Positions 43,551 to 52,106 of a stretch of 64,000 nt of DNA are shown here, one piece after another; positions within the stretch are counted from its first letter, which is position 1; each line of letters begins with the position of its first letter. This DNA comes from Chitinophagales bacterium. Lineage in GTDB: Bacteria; Bacteroidota; Bacteroidia; Chitinophagales; JADIYW01. The stretch spans positions 1 to 64,000 of the forward strand of contig JACJXS010000010.1 in the NCBI GenBank assembly GCA_020636545.1, read 5' to 3'. Made by a program: the position numbers and the translations under genes. Under the pieces are notes generated by a model. That model made no database searches. It worked only from the letters and a program-made list of their open reading frames with translations, and had not been told where the DNA came from.

Positions 43551-43979
43551 TTAATAATTTCTAAAGCTAAACATTTCTTTAAAGTCTATAAGTCTTAGCT
43601 GTTTAAAATTATTTGCATAATATTTTATATATTCACTTATAGGTAATGCGATTAGGTTTATAAAATGAATGTCTTTTTGTTCTAATAAATAATCTTCCAA
43701 CCACGGATATTCTTCCTTCAATTTTATACCATTATCTGCACCTGATATGAACATTGAAAGCCACTTTGCCTCTTCAAAATCAGTGCAAATAAGCCCTTGT
43801 TTTAGATTTTCTGCTTTATGTAATCTTAAAGTATAAATATCTTTCCCGTCAATGATTAAATGATGGGTTTGGAAATAGCAACACTTTTCATTCAATGAAA
43901 AACTAAAATCAATAAAGGGCTCCATAGCTGTTATTAATTTATTTTCAAAATCATTTAGTTTTTCAAATGCAAAAATCAT
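43551..43979 (-). CDS. Unknown protein downstream of the restriction gene
   Basis: 142 residues, no signal peptide, no membrane segment. The sequence is compact and mixed (FENKLITAMEPFIDFSFSL, CCYFQTHHLIIDGKDIYTLRLHKAENL, DFEEAKWLSMFISGADNGIKL) and ends in FKEMFSFRNY. I do not recognise a family. It starts 33 nt after the stop of the type III restriction subunit on the same strand, so it could be the last gene of that operon. Its base composition looks AT-rich like the core genome rather than like res. Confidence 0.6.
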   Translation of the reverse strand: MIFAFEKLNDFENKLITAMEPFIDFSFSLNEKCCYFQTHHLIIDGKDIYTLRLHKAENLKQGLICTDFEEAKWLSMFISGADNGIKLKEEYPWLEDYLLEQKDIHFINLIALPISEYIKYYANNFKQLRLIDFKEMFSFRNY

Positions 43980-44012
43980 ATATTGTTTTTTTGTTTGTAG
44001 AAATAGACTACT

Positions 44013-46526
44013 CTACGACATCAGTTCATTTATTTTGTTCTGCCATTCGTCCTCAAACACAACTTGAAATTGAAAGTCGTGGTCGGGAAATTCGTCAAAG
44101 AGTTCTTTCCACGCTTTTTTTGCTCCCAATTCATTGCATAAAGCAAATACGTCTTGTTTGTATTTTGTATCCTCATTTCTTAAATGAATACCTTTTGTTT
44201 CCAACACATAAACAGTTCCATAATCATCTTTATCCGCTTGTTTATCTGTTGCGATAAAGTCAGGATAAATTTTGTTGCGTTTCCAACCCTGTATGTGGTA
44301 ATCTTGTCTGCTCATATTGCGATACCACCACAATAGTTTTTCTTGTTCGTCCAAATAAATGGCTACCGACTTTTCAAGGTCGTTGATGTTTTCTTCGGGA
44401 ACGTAGTCAAACAATGATTTTTGAATAGGCGTATTATCGTTACGCACTAATTGTTTGTTGCTTTTTACTTTTATTCTTGATGGCAATACAAATCCGCCTT
44501 TATTTTCAATCAGAAAAAAACAAAGTTTTTTATCGGTAATCATTTTTCTAAAAACCTGTTCAGATAAGCGGTTACGTTCTTTATCCAAAATCTTTTTCAG
44601 TTCTTCTATGATGAAAACGAAATTTGTAGCAACCGTTTCACTGTCGTATTTCTGTTGCAATAGACTAATCGCTTTTTTACCAATTTGGAAACAATACCAA
44701 GGATTAGGAACAATTTCAGTTATCTGTCTTGTCAGAAAAACTTCGTCTATTTCCAATGTTCCTGTTTTTTCTGCTCTGCCTGTTTCTTGTAGTAATTCCT
44801 TTTCTTCGTTGCTTAATCCCAAAACAATTTCCTGTTCTTTACTCAATTTGTTTTGCAAAGAGAGATTTGCAATTTCATCAATGTTAATATCTTCCCAATC
44901 AATATCACTTAAAATATCAACTTCAAAATTAAGGTTTCGCCAATTTTCCGTTTCCTGAACAACGAATTTGGGTAGATAAATTTTCCCTTCAAATTTTTTA
45001 AAGCCTGGACGATATTGCATTTCACGTTCTCTTAAACCGCCAGTATCTGTTCCTGCTTCATCGCTTACAATTCTTCCAGCAATGTCGCCCAATCCTTCAT
45101 CTTCCAATCCTTTCTTGATGTCGCTTACCAACGATTTTGCATTTTGACGGAACGTAAAAACGTAACACTCGTCCAAATCCTGCACTTTGGTTTTTCGTGC
45201 GAATGGTTGTCGTAAAATACGACCGACCAACTGCGTAATGCCTGTTGCGGAACTTGGATTTGTAAGAACGGTAAGCACATACGCAAACGAACAATCCCAA
45301 CCCTCTTGTAAGGCTTGTTTGGTAATGATATAGCGTATTTCGCAATCTTGTGCAAACAAATCTATTCCCTCAATATCGTCTTTTTCACTTGATTTGATAG
45401 CAATATGGCTTTCAGGGATATTACATTTTTTGATTAAATATTCTTTCACATCTTCTGCATGAATAAATTTTTTATCTCGTTGGTCTTTTCCTGTCCGCTC
45501 TACCTGTATCAAGCAAATCGGACGAATATATTCGCCTGTATTGGCTTCGTATTCTTTGGCTTTATTCTCTAAATCGTTTCGTTTCTCAAAACTTGCCAAT
45601 AATGTATCTTCCCAATCCAAACTTGTTTTGTTGGTTAAGTGAATATCCAACTTTATCATTTCTTCTTCGTGCAATTCCCTTCCTGTAATTTTTACTAACT
45701 CATTGCTATTTGGCGGTGGTGTTGCAGAAAGTTCAAGAATAAATGACGGATTGAAATTTCGGATTGTGTTCCTCGCATTTTCACCATAAGCACGGTGTCC
45801 TTCATCAATAACCACAAGCGGACGTAACACTTTCAAGGTATTGCCCAACGAAGTTTTTATTTGCGTTCCGAATACTTCCATTTCGGTTGTGAAACAATCC
45901 AAATTCGGAAGTAATTCTTTCAGTTTTTTATGCCCTTCAAAATCATCTTCTCTGGGGAAAAAATCTGTAAATCCGCCTTGGTCACGGAATACTTTCAGCG
46001 TTTCTTTATTTTGACGGTTTGCAGACGGCAACATTAACACTAAAACCACCAAATGTTCTTCCACATCAAGGCGATTAAACATTTCTGTTTTCTCTTTTAT
46101 CAATGTTCTGCCACCACTCGAAATATCCAAAACCTGTCTGTATGGGTGATTGCGGTCTTTTAATGCTTTTATGGTTTGGCGGTAAATTTGTGTGGACGGC
46201 ACAACCCAAAGCACTAAACCTGTTTGTTTTTTGAGGTATGTTTTTTGAATACTGTCAATAGCGTGGCAAGCCAACAAGGTTTTTCCGCCACCTGTCGGTA
46301 CTTTCAGGTAAATATCGGGCATAGGTTCGTCTAAGCCGTTTGTTTTAGAACTATAAACAATACGCCCTGTTGATTTTTCCCAAGCCTCTTTCGGGAAATT
46401 AATATGTTTTGCCAAATGCGGTTTGAGTTCGGCAATTTCTTCAAACTCTTTTTTCGCATCAGACAAAGCACCCAAATAATCTTTGAGTTCCTTTAAAACT
46501 TTATCCTGATAGTGCTTTAATCTCAT
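44013..46526 (-). CDS. res: Type III restriction enzyme, helicase-nuclease subunit (Res)
   Basis: 837 residues. Superfamily 2 helicase motifs are in order: Walker A VPTGGGKTLL (77-83 core), motif II DEGHRAYGE near 243, motif III ELSATPPP, and motif VI QLVGRILRQPF. The C-terminal endonuclease has the PD-(D/E)XK pattern YPDFIA...VYVLETKG. It needs the Mod subunit for target recognition, and cuts DNA when two unmethylated sites are met. A complete length and all motifs suggest an active enzyme. The gene is visibly richer in G+C than the flanks. Confidence 0.93.
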   Translation of the reverse strand: MRLKHYQDKVLKELKDYLGALSDAKKEFEEIAELKPHLAKHINFPKEAWEKSTGRIVYSSKTNGLDEPMPDIYLKVPTGGGKTLLACHAIDSIQKTYLKKQTGLVLWVVPSTQIYRQTIKALKDRNHPYRQVLDISSGGRTLIKEKTEMFNRLDVEEHLVVLVLMLPSANRQNKETLKVFRDQGGFTDFFPREDDFEGHKKLKELLPNLDCFTTEMEVFGTQIKTSLGNTLKVLRPLVVIDEGHRAYGENARNTIRNFNPSFILELSATPPPNSNELVKITGRELHEEEMIKLDIHLTNKTSLDWEDTLLASFEKRNDLENKAKEYEANTGEYIRPICLIQVERTGKDQRDKKFIHAEDVKEYLIKKCNIPESHIAIKSSEKDDIEGIDLFAQDCEIRYIITKQALQEGWDCSFAYVLTVLTNPSSATGITQLVGRILRQPFARKTKVQDLDECYVFTFRQNAKSLVSDIKKGLEDEGLGDIAGRIVSDEAGTDTGGLREREMQYRPGFKKFEGKIYLPKFVVQETENWRNLNFEVDILSDIDWEDINIDEIANLSLQNKLSKEQEIVLGLSNEEKELLQETGRAEKTGTLEIDEVFLTRQITEIVPNPWYCFQIGKKAISLLQQKYDSETVATNFVFIIEELKKILDKERNRLSEQVFRKMITDKKLCFFLIENKGGFVLPSRIKVKSNKQLVRNDNTPIQKSLFDYVPEENINDLEKSVAIYLDEQEKLLWWYRNMSRQDYHIQGWKRNKIYPDFIATDKQADKDDYGTVYVLETKGIHLRNEDTKYKQDVFALCNELGAKKAWKELFDEFPDHDFQFQVVFEDEWQNKINELMS

Positions 46527-46541
46527 TGTCTGTACCGTTGA

Positions 46542-46976
46542 TTAGTTTGATTTTTTAATTTTGTTGATTTGTTGTTTTGCTAATTTGTGTTCATTGGTAA
46601 TACGTTTAAATTCTATACTTTTTGAACCGAAGTTGATTAACAAACCTGTTTCCATTCGATATGCCTCCAAATAGTTTAAGGCTTGTGCCAAATGAGTATC
46701 TTCTAATTTTGATACTGCTTTTAACTCTACCATTATTTTTTCTTCAACAAAAAAATCTACTCTCCTTGTTCCTACGTCAATTTCTTCATAATAGATAGTC
46801 ATCTCTAATTCTCTGGCAAATCTCAATCCTTGCTTTTCCATTTCAATAGCCAAACACCGTTGATAAATTACTTCCTGAAAACCATTACCCAAAGTGCTGT
46901 GAACTTTCATAGCACAACCTATAATCCTTCCAGTCAGGTCAGAATACTTATACTTTTCATTCACAATTTCTTTCAT
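46542..46976 (-). CDS. GxxExxY PD-(D/E)XK nuclease-like protein
   Basis: 144 residues from the ATG at 46976; an upstream TTG two codons earlier would overlap the mod stop. The naming motif is GFQEVIY (32-38). The nuclease core is RVDFFVEEKIMVELKA, with D74, E84 and K86 in D-x9-ExK order; the C-terminal TGLLINFGSKSIEFKRI is typical of the GxxExxY family. Its function is unknown. Here it sits between mod and res, 2 nt after one and 15 nt before the other, so it is made together with the restriction complex. Confidence 0.85.
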   Translation of the reverse strand: MKEIVNEKYKYSDLTGRIIGCAMKVHSTLGNGFQEVIYQRCLAIEMEKQGLRFARELEMTIYYEEIDVGTRRVDFFVEEKIMVELKAVSKLEDTHLAQALNYLEAYRMETGLLINFGSKSIEFKRITNEHKLAKQQINKIKKSN

Positions 46977-46978
46977 AA

Positions 46979-48598
46979 TCAACGGTTAAGACGGTATATT
47001 TCGTATGGTAATTGGCAAAAATCAATGCGATATTCCAAGCAAGTGTAATCATCCACATACTTGGCTGGTGCAAAAACCAAACGCTGTTTTTCTTTGAATT
47101 TTGGTAGTGTTTTACATTGGTCTAATGTCAAAGCATTTTGTTTGAGCCATTCTATGTCGTCTTTATAAAACAGATATACATCATAGTTTTTGCTTTCGCC
47201 TATAAAGCCTGTTTTTGTGTCCATATCTTTCTCGTTAAATTCTTCGCCTGTAGCGGTGTAGAAAAGATAACGTGCAAACTCTATGAAAGACGGTAAATTT
47301 TGTCCTCTCAACAAACTTTCCATTTCTATGGTTTTGCCCAATTCAAAATAGCTGAACGTTCCGCCTGTTCCTTTTTTTAGTAATTCACTTTTGGCTGTTG
47401 GTACGCCTTTGATTACTCTGCGAACTCGTTCTGCTGTGATAGTGTTGGCGTAGTCTTCCTGCTCTACCAAAATAAATTTTCTGTTACCTCCATCTTCTTT
47501 GTTGAGTGCTAAAACTGCGTGTGCGGTTGTGCCTGAACCTGCGAAACTGTCGAGGACAATGTCGCTTTCGTTGGTTGCTAATGTGATTATTCTTTTAATC
47601 AGTTCAACAGGTTTTGGTGTTGCAAATAAATTATCTCCAAACAATTCTTTGATTGGCTTTTTTGCATCATCATTACTTCCAACTTCGTTGTATAACCAAA
47701 TTGATTTTGATGTAACTCCTTCTTTCATTTCTGAAAGAAATTTTTTCATTCTTGGAACTGCATCGCCTTTTACACCAAACCAAATTCTATTTTCTTCATC
47801 TGCTTTTTTGAGCGTTTCAATAGAATATCTTGGAAATGTTCCTGAAGGCGGTTGCCATTCAACGCCATTTTGGAATTTGAAAGTATAGGTTGTGTCTGTT
47901 CCACTTTTAGCATGTAGAGGTTGCGTCATCCAATCGCCTCTTGAGTCATTATCTTGATTTGAATATCGTTCATTTTGTTCGTCAGTTCTTGAAAGTAAGT
48001 TTAAAGCAAAACCTGTTTTTACTTCTCCTTCAATTTTGTTCTTTGCATAGCAAATAATAAAATCGTGTGTGTCCGAAAAATATTTAGCATCATTACTTTG
48101 AGTATATTTCTTTTGCCAAATGATATTTTGAATAAAATTTTGTTGTCCAAAAACCTCATCAAGCAACACTCTCAAATTATGTTGTTCGTTATCATCACAA
48201 GAAATAAAAATTGCACCATCTTCGCTCAATAATTCACGCAACAATTTTAGGCGTGGCATCATCAGGCAAAGCCATTTGTCGTGGCGTGTCATATCTTCCT
48301 TATCCACCACACTGCCCAACCATTCTTTTATCATCGGGCTGTTTACGTTATCGTTATATACCCAATTTTCGTTTCCTGTGTTGTAAGGCGGGTCTATGTA
48401 AATACACTTTACTTTTCCTGCATAAGTAGGCAATAGTGCTTTTAATGCTTTCAGGTTATCGCCTTGTACTATCAGGTTATCGTGCAAAGAAACTTTGTCC
48501 GTAAGGCTTAATTCTGCCTTTGGCACTAATTGGTGGTACTTTACCGCCAAGTAGTGGTTTTGCACAAATGTTTTTCCTTTAAAATTAAGTGTCGGCAT
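46979..48598 (-). CDS. mod: Type III DNA methyltransferase subunit (Mod)
   Basis: 539 residues. A beta-class N6-adenine/N4-cytosine methyltransferase: the catalytic motif is DPPY at 69-72 in YIDPPYNTGNEN, and the AdoMet motif FAGSGTTAHAVLAL follows at about residue 355, with the target-recognition domain between. The final 150 residues vary between systems. It modifies one strand of an asymmetric site and directs Res. It lies 4 nt after dinD. The length is at the short end for Mod. Confidence 0.93.
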   Translation of the reverse strand: MPTLNFKGKTFVQNHYLAVKYHQLVPKAELSLTDKVSLHDNLIVQGDNLKALKALLPTYAGKVKCIYIDPPYNTGNENWVYNDNVNSPMIKEWLGSVVDKEDMTRHDKWLCLMMPRLKLLRELLSEDGAIFISCDDNEQHNLRVLLDEVFGQQNFIQNIIWQKKYTQSNDAKYFSDTHDFIICYAKNKIEGEVKTGFALNLLSRTDEQNERYSNQDNDSRGDWMTQPLHAKSGTDTTYTFKFQNGVEWQPPSGTFPRYSIETLKKADEENRIWFGVKGDAVPRMKKFLSEMKEGVTSKSIWLYNEVGSNDDAKKPIKELFGDNLFATPKPVELIKRIITLATNESDIVLDSFAGSGTTAHAVLALNKEDGGNRKFILVEQEDYANTITAERVRRVIKGVPTAKSELLKKGTGGTFSYFELGKTIEMESLLRGQNLPSFIEFARYLFYTATGEEFNEKDMDTKTGFIGESKNYDVYLFYKDDIEWLKQNALTLDQCKTLPKFKEKQRLVFAPAKYVDDYTCLEYRIDFCQLPYEIYRLNR

Positions 48599-48602
48599 AT
48601 CG

Positions 48603-49439
48603 TTAATTCTTCTGTTCGTTTTTGGATTTTAGAGATTTCTTTTTCTCGGTTTCTATTTTCTTGATACTATCTTCGCTTGGTAAATCTTCCGGCATCGTAC
48701 CTCCTAATTCTTTAATGGTTTGCCGCACTTTCTTTCCTACTTCATAGTGTGTTTGGTTAGCCATTTGCTTACCTTTTATATTTTCCCGTTTCAGTTTTTC
48801 TTCTGTTTGTGTGGCACGGAATAGGTTGGCCGCCAACTCGGTACTTCCCATGTGGTCAAGTATGTTTTGGTTTTTCTTTAGTCCTTTTTTTGTGTGAATT
48901 TCTTTTGCCCCCAAACCATTATAAAGCCCCATATAACCGTGATTTTGAAAAACGGCATATTCCCAAGGCTGAATAACGCCAGCTTTTTTGGCTGCATCAG
49001 CCAAGTGCTTGTTGTGTTCAGCCATTTCCTTTCTGAGAAACAAACGTTTGTCCTCTTCGGAATTAAGTTTTCCAAATTGCTCTTCTAAAACTTCTTGTTT
49101 TCTTGTTTGAATGGCAAAATAGGTTTGCCCCAAAGCAACTACTTCTTTTGAAGGGTCTGCATTTTGAACAATCAGGTAACAAGCGTATCTTGTGAGGTGA
49201 ATATCACCAATATCCCTCTTAGCTCCAGAACCAATTTCCACCAATTTCTCCATTCGGGGAAAATGGTCATCCGGCTCTTGTTCTGAGTTTTTACAAGCTT
49301 GTTTAGCTTTGTCAATTACATTAAGAAATTTATCCCATTTGATGTATTCCAACACCTCATACAATTCTCTTGCACTCCAATATTCCTGCCCAATTTCATT
49401 GATGTGTTTTATTTTTTCAAATTTTGAATGAGCTCCCAT
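48603..49439 (-). CDS. dinD: DinD-like DNA-damage-inducible protein D
   Basis: 278 residues. The N-terminus KFEKIKHINEIGQEYWSARELYEVLEY and the block HLTRYACYLIVQNADPSKEVVALGQTYFAIQTR are diagnostic of DinD, as are YNGLGAKEIHTKKGL and LDHMGSTELAANLFRATQTEEKL. In E. coli DinD belongs to the SOS response and can affect RecA activity. The C-terminus is lysine-rich. It lies 1 nt before the XRE regulator gene stop and 4 nt before mod, so it is made with the restriction system. No LexA box was looked for beyond the visible promoter. Confidence 0.88.
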   Translation of the reverse strand: MGAHSKFEKIKHINEIGQEYWSARELYEVLEYIKWDKFLNVIDKAKQACKNSEQEPDDHFPRMEKLVEIGSGAKRDIGDIHLTRYACYLIVQNADPSKEVVALGQTYFAIQTRKQEVLEEQFGKLNSEEDKRLFLRKEMAEHNKHLADAAKKAGVIQPWEYAVFQNHGYMGLYNGLGAKEIHTKKGLKKNQNILDHMGSTELAANLFRATQTEEKLKRENIKGKQMANQTHYEVGKKVRQTIKELGGTMPEDLPSEDSIKKIETEKKKSLKSKNEQKN

Positions 49440-49440
49440 A

Positions 49441-49761
49441 TCATTTCTTTTTATTTTTCGTGATATACTTTACCTTTTCCTCTGCCACTTTCATTGCTTC
49501 TAATGCCAAATCTTCGTCCTGCACTTCGTAAGCCAATTTGTCGGACAGCCAAGCAATGATTACGTCATTTTTCTGTTCCTTGTAAAAATCGGACAGTGCT
49601 TTTACCTGTTCCTTTGTCGGCATACGTTCATCACGTTCAATCTTGCTTAAAATAGTCGGATCAAGAGAAAGTTTTGCTCCAACTTCTCTAAGTAAAAGTC
49701 CTTTTGCTTCTCTCAATTCCCTTAATATTATCCCTATTGTTTTACTCACAGCTATTTTCAT
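49441..49761 (-). CDS. XRE-family transcriptional regulator
   Basis: 106 residues. A lambda-repressor-type helix-turn-helix at residues about 10-62 (IGIILRELREAKGLLLREVGAKLSLDPTILSKIERDERMP). The C-terminal 40 residues are a helical, probably dimerising tail. It is the first gene of the dinD-mod-GxxExxY-res operon and is likely an autoregulator, acting at the palindromes at 49772-49781 or 49817-49833. It is separated from dinD by 1 nt. Confidence 0.9.
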   Translation of the reverse strand: MKIAVSKTIGIILRELREAKGLLLREVGAKLSLDPTILSKIERDERMPTKEQVKALSDFYKEQKNDVIIAWLSDKLAYEVQDEDLALEAMKVAEEKVKYITKNKKK

Positions 49762-49771
49762 TTTTTATGGT

Positions 49772-49781
49772 GTTCATGAAC
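49772..49781 (-). promoter_or_regulatory. Palindrome before the XRE gene
   Basis: GTTCATGAAC, a perfect 10-bp palindrome, 11 nt upstream of the XRE start codon and between that gene and its presumed promoter. It may be an operator for the XRE protein. The assignment is inference. Confidence 0.4.
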
Positions 49782-49816
49782 CGTATGCGATTTCAAATTT
49801 CTTGCTTTATTTTGAC

Positions 49817-49838
49817 TTGACAAATATTGGCAAATATA
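49817..49838 (-). promoter_or_regulatory. Candidate operator overlapping the restriction operon promoter
   Basis: TTGACAAATATTGGCAA (49817-49833) is a 17-nt imperfect palindrome of the form TTGnCAA-N3-TTGnCAA. It runs into TATATTTG (minus-strand -7 box, complement of 49831-49838) of the operon. A repressor bound there would block the promoter. A clear -33 element was not found. Confidence 0.5.
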
Positions 49839-49890
49839 TGAAAGGAATTTTGTTTTGCTTGTTACTTTACTAAACTTTTTATCAACATTA

Positions 49891-50060
49891 AACCCGAATT
49901 ATGCAATAGATATTCTATTACAATCGAAAACGCCTGCAAAATATAACACTACGCTAACTTTTACTCATTCACCATAGAGGTTGCTATGTTTCAATCGCAA
50001 AAGTTAATATTTTATTGGTGTTTTCAATTTCATAACGAATCCTATTGCATAATTCGGGTT
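49891..50060. mobile_element. 170-bp MITE-like element, copy 2
   Basis: Terminal inverted repeats of 19 bp are perfect (aacccgaattatgcaatag at 49891-49909, its complement at 50042-50060). The whole unit is a loose palindrome and matches 4610-4779 with about 15 substitutions and no indels. It lies in the 390-nt gap between the restriction operon and gldD. No transposase is present; it probably depends on one elsewhere in the genome. Confidence 0.8.
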
Positions 50061-50151
50061 AAATTTATTGATTTATAATCTTGGAAACTCACAGTTACAT
50101 TAGAGTAAAACAAAAAAATATCTGTTGCTCAATTAACATCGAAGTACAAAA

Positions 50152-50754
50152 CTATTTCCAATTCAATGAATTGATAATATGCACGACATCATTTCTAAAA
50201 TATTGAATGGCTGGAGCTATTGAGTCAATATTCGGTGCAACATTAAAATACAATGAGCCTCGAAGAAAATTCTTAGTACTGTCGGTAACATAAAATTGTA
50301 CGCCAGATGCCGCATTTCCGCCTACATCATAAATAATTCCTGATACTTTTGGATTTCTTCCTTTTACAATTGTTTCATCAATATAATCTGCTCGAATAGT
50401 GTGTTTGAAAGTAAGTTTATAGCTGTCTTTTATTAACTTATCTAAAGTATTGGAGCTAGAAATCTCTGTATAACTTAAATAAATTTTAGCATTATAATCT
50501 TTATAATTTATATTTAGCCAACAAGGATGACTGTGTGCTTCGTTCAAATCATTACTATCATACTCAATCTGTCCAAAATCAGCATAATCAAAAGTAAATG
50601 GACAACTTGCTGAATTGTAAGTTATAAAATTCCGTTCTTTTGGAAAATCTATTCTAAAATAACCTGAACGTTTTGGGGTATAATTTGTTTTGCAAGAAAT
50701 TGCAAAAAACAAAATCAAAAGACTATAAATTCCTAATTGTTTATTTGTAAACAT
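50152..50754 (-). CDS. gldD: Gliding motility lipoprotein GldD
   Basis: 200 residues. Lipoprotein signal MFTNKQLGIYSLLILFFAISC ends with a lipobox (AISC). The family block YTPKRSGYFRIDFPKERNF and CPFTFDYADFGQIEYD is diagnostic, as is HPCWLNINYKDYNAKIYLSY. GldD is required for gliding and type IX secretion in Flavobacterium. It follows gldE by 5 nt. Confidence 0.93.
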   Translation of the reverse strand: MFTNKQLGIYSLLILFFAISCKTNYTPKRSGYFRIDFPKERNFITYNSASCPFTFDYADFGQIEYDSNDLNEAHSHPCWLNINYKDYNAKIYLSYTEISSSNTLDKLIKDSYKLTFKHTIRADYIDETIVKGRNPKVSGIIYDVGGNAASGVQFYVTDSTKNFLRGSLYFNVAPNIDSIAPAIQYFRNDVVHIINSLNWK

Positions 50755-50759
50755 AATTT

Positions 50760-52091
50760 TTATTTGATAACTATCTTAACTCGAATAATTCTCGTGTCAT
50801 TCGCCTCCAAGATAATAAAATTATAGTTCTTATAAGTTAATTCATCTCCTTCTTTAGGAATATCATGGTTGAGTTCTAATACCAATCCAGCTAACGAATC
50901 GGAATCGCCTCTTATCTCATCAAATACATCATCTTTGATATCCAAAACTTTATAAATATCATTAATTGCAGTTCTTGCTTCAAAAATATAGTTGTTGTTG
51001 TCTATTTTCTTAAAGTCAATTTCAGCAACATCATCAAATTCATCTTTAATCTCTCCAATTACTTCTTCCAAAACATCTTCGAGGGTAACAATTCCGAGCG
51101 TACCGCCATATTCATCTACAATGACTGCCATGTGAATCCTTTTGTTTTGAAAATCTTCTAATAAGTCATCTATTTTCTTGCTAACTGGAACAAAAAAGGC
51201 TGGTTTTATCAATTTTTGCCAATCAAAACTATCTGTTTCATCTAAATAAAGTAATAAATCTTTTGCATAAATAATACCTGAAATTTTATCAATACTTTCT
51301 TCATAAACTGGAATTCTAGAATAACCAGAATCTTTAACCATTGCCAAAAGTTGGCTTAGTGTAATGCTTTTATCTACCGCCACTACATCTATACGTGAAC
51401 GCATAATTTGAGAAACCGTAATGTTTCCAAATTTGATTAAACCTTTTAAAATTTGTGAGTCTTTCTTTTTATGTTCATCTGCAGTGGTATTGTCAATGGC
51501 ATCATCAATATCCTCGGCAGTCAAATTATTGGAATTGTTTTCCATTTGTTTATCAATCAATTCAGCAATAACTACAAATAATTTTGTAAATGGCTTGAAA
51601 AGAATATTAAAAAACCAAACTAAATAAATCAATCTTTTGCTCCATTTTAAATTATGTTTTCTTCCATAAATTCTTGGAATTATTTCAACAAAAAATAATA
51701 AGCACAAAGTGAGTATTAGCCATCTTAAAAACAGATATATTCCTCTATTTTCTATTTGATTGGACGAATAAAACCAAGTACTAAAAAGATTTTCTGTGAG
51801 TAGGACAATTCCAAAACAAAAAAAAGTAATTGCAAATAAATAAGTTGCTAGGAGTTGTTTAGGTTTTTGAATAAATTGTTCTAAGATTTTATATTTTTTA
51901 CGCTGTTGCTTTCTAATTTGAGTAACCTGTTGTTGATTTAAAGAGAAAACTGCATACTTTGAAATACTTACGAACATTGCCAGAAAAAGCAATATAAATA
52001 TTCCAAAAATTTGAATATAAAATGTAGGTAAAACTACAAAGCTAAAAAAAGAAATTACCGAGATTATCTGTATGGGTATATCGTCGCTCAA
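50760..52091 (-). CDS. gldE: Gliding motility-associated GldE, CNNM/CBS/CorC-type
   Basis: 443 residues. An N-terminal membrane domain (about 8-50 plus two or three further segments at 75-180) is followed by a CBS pair (SQIMRSRIDVVAVDKSITLSQLL and IDDLLEDFQNKRIHMAVIVDEYGGTLGIVTLEDVLEEVIG) and a CorC/HlyC-type C-terminal domain. It is of the hemolysin/Mg-efflux group. In Flavobacteria gldE lies next to gldD and partly substitutes for it; the gene order here is the same. Confidence 0.9.
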   Translation of the reverse strand: MSDDIPIQIISVISFFSFVVLPTFYIQIFGIFILLFLAMFVSISKYAVFSLNQQQVTQIRKQQRKKYKILEQFIQKPKQLLATYLFAITFFCFGIVLLTENLFSTWFYSSNQIENRGIYLFLRWLILTLCLLFFVEIIPRIYGRKHNLKWSKRLIYLVWFFNILFKPFTKLFVVIAELIDKQMENNSNNLTAEDIDDAIDNTTADEHKKKDSQILKGLIKFGNITVSQIMRSRIDVVAVDKSITLSQLLAMVKDSGYSRIPVYEESIDKISGIIYAKDLLLYLDETDSFDWQKLIKPAFFVPVSKKIDDLLEDFQNKRIHMAVIVDEYGGTLGIVTLEDVLEEVIGEIKDEFDDVAEIDFKKIDNNNYIFEARTAINDIYKVLDIKDDVFDEIRGDSDSLAGLVLELNHDIPKEGDELTYKNYNFIILEANDTRIIRVKIVIK

Positions 52092-52106
52092 AACTTATCA
52101 ATTAAA

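Noticed and set aside
45097..45355. Additional open frames on the minus strand inside res, in other frames
   Set aside because: They overlap the conserved helicase motif VI region of res and are a by-product of the higher G+C content there.
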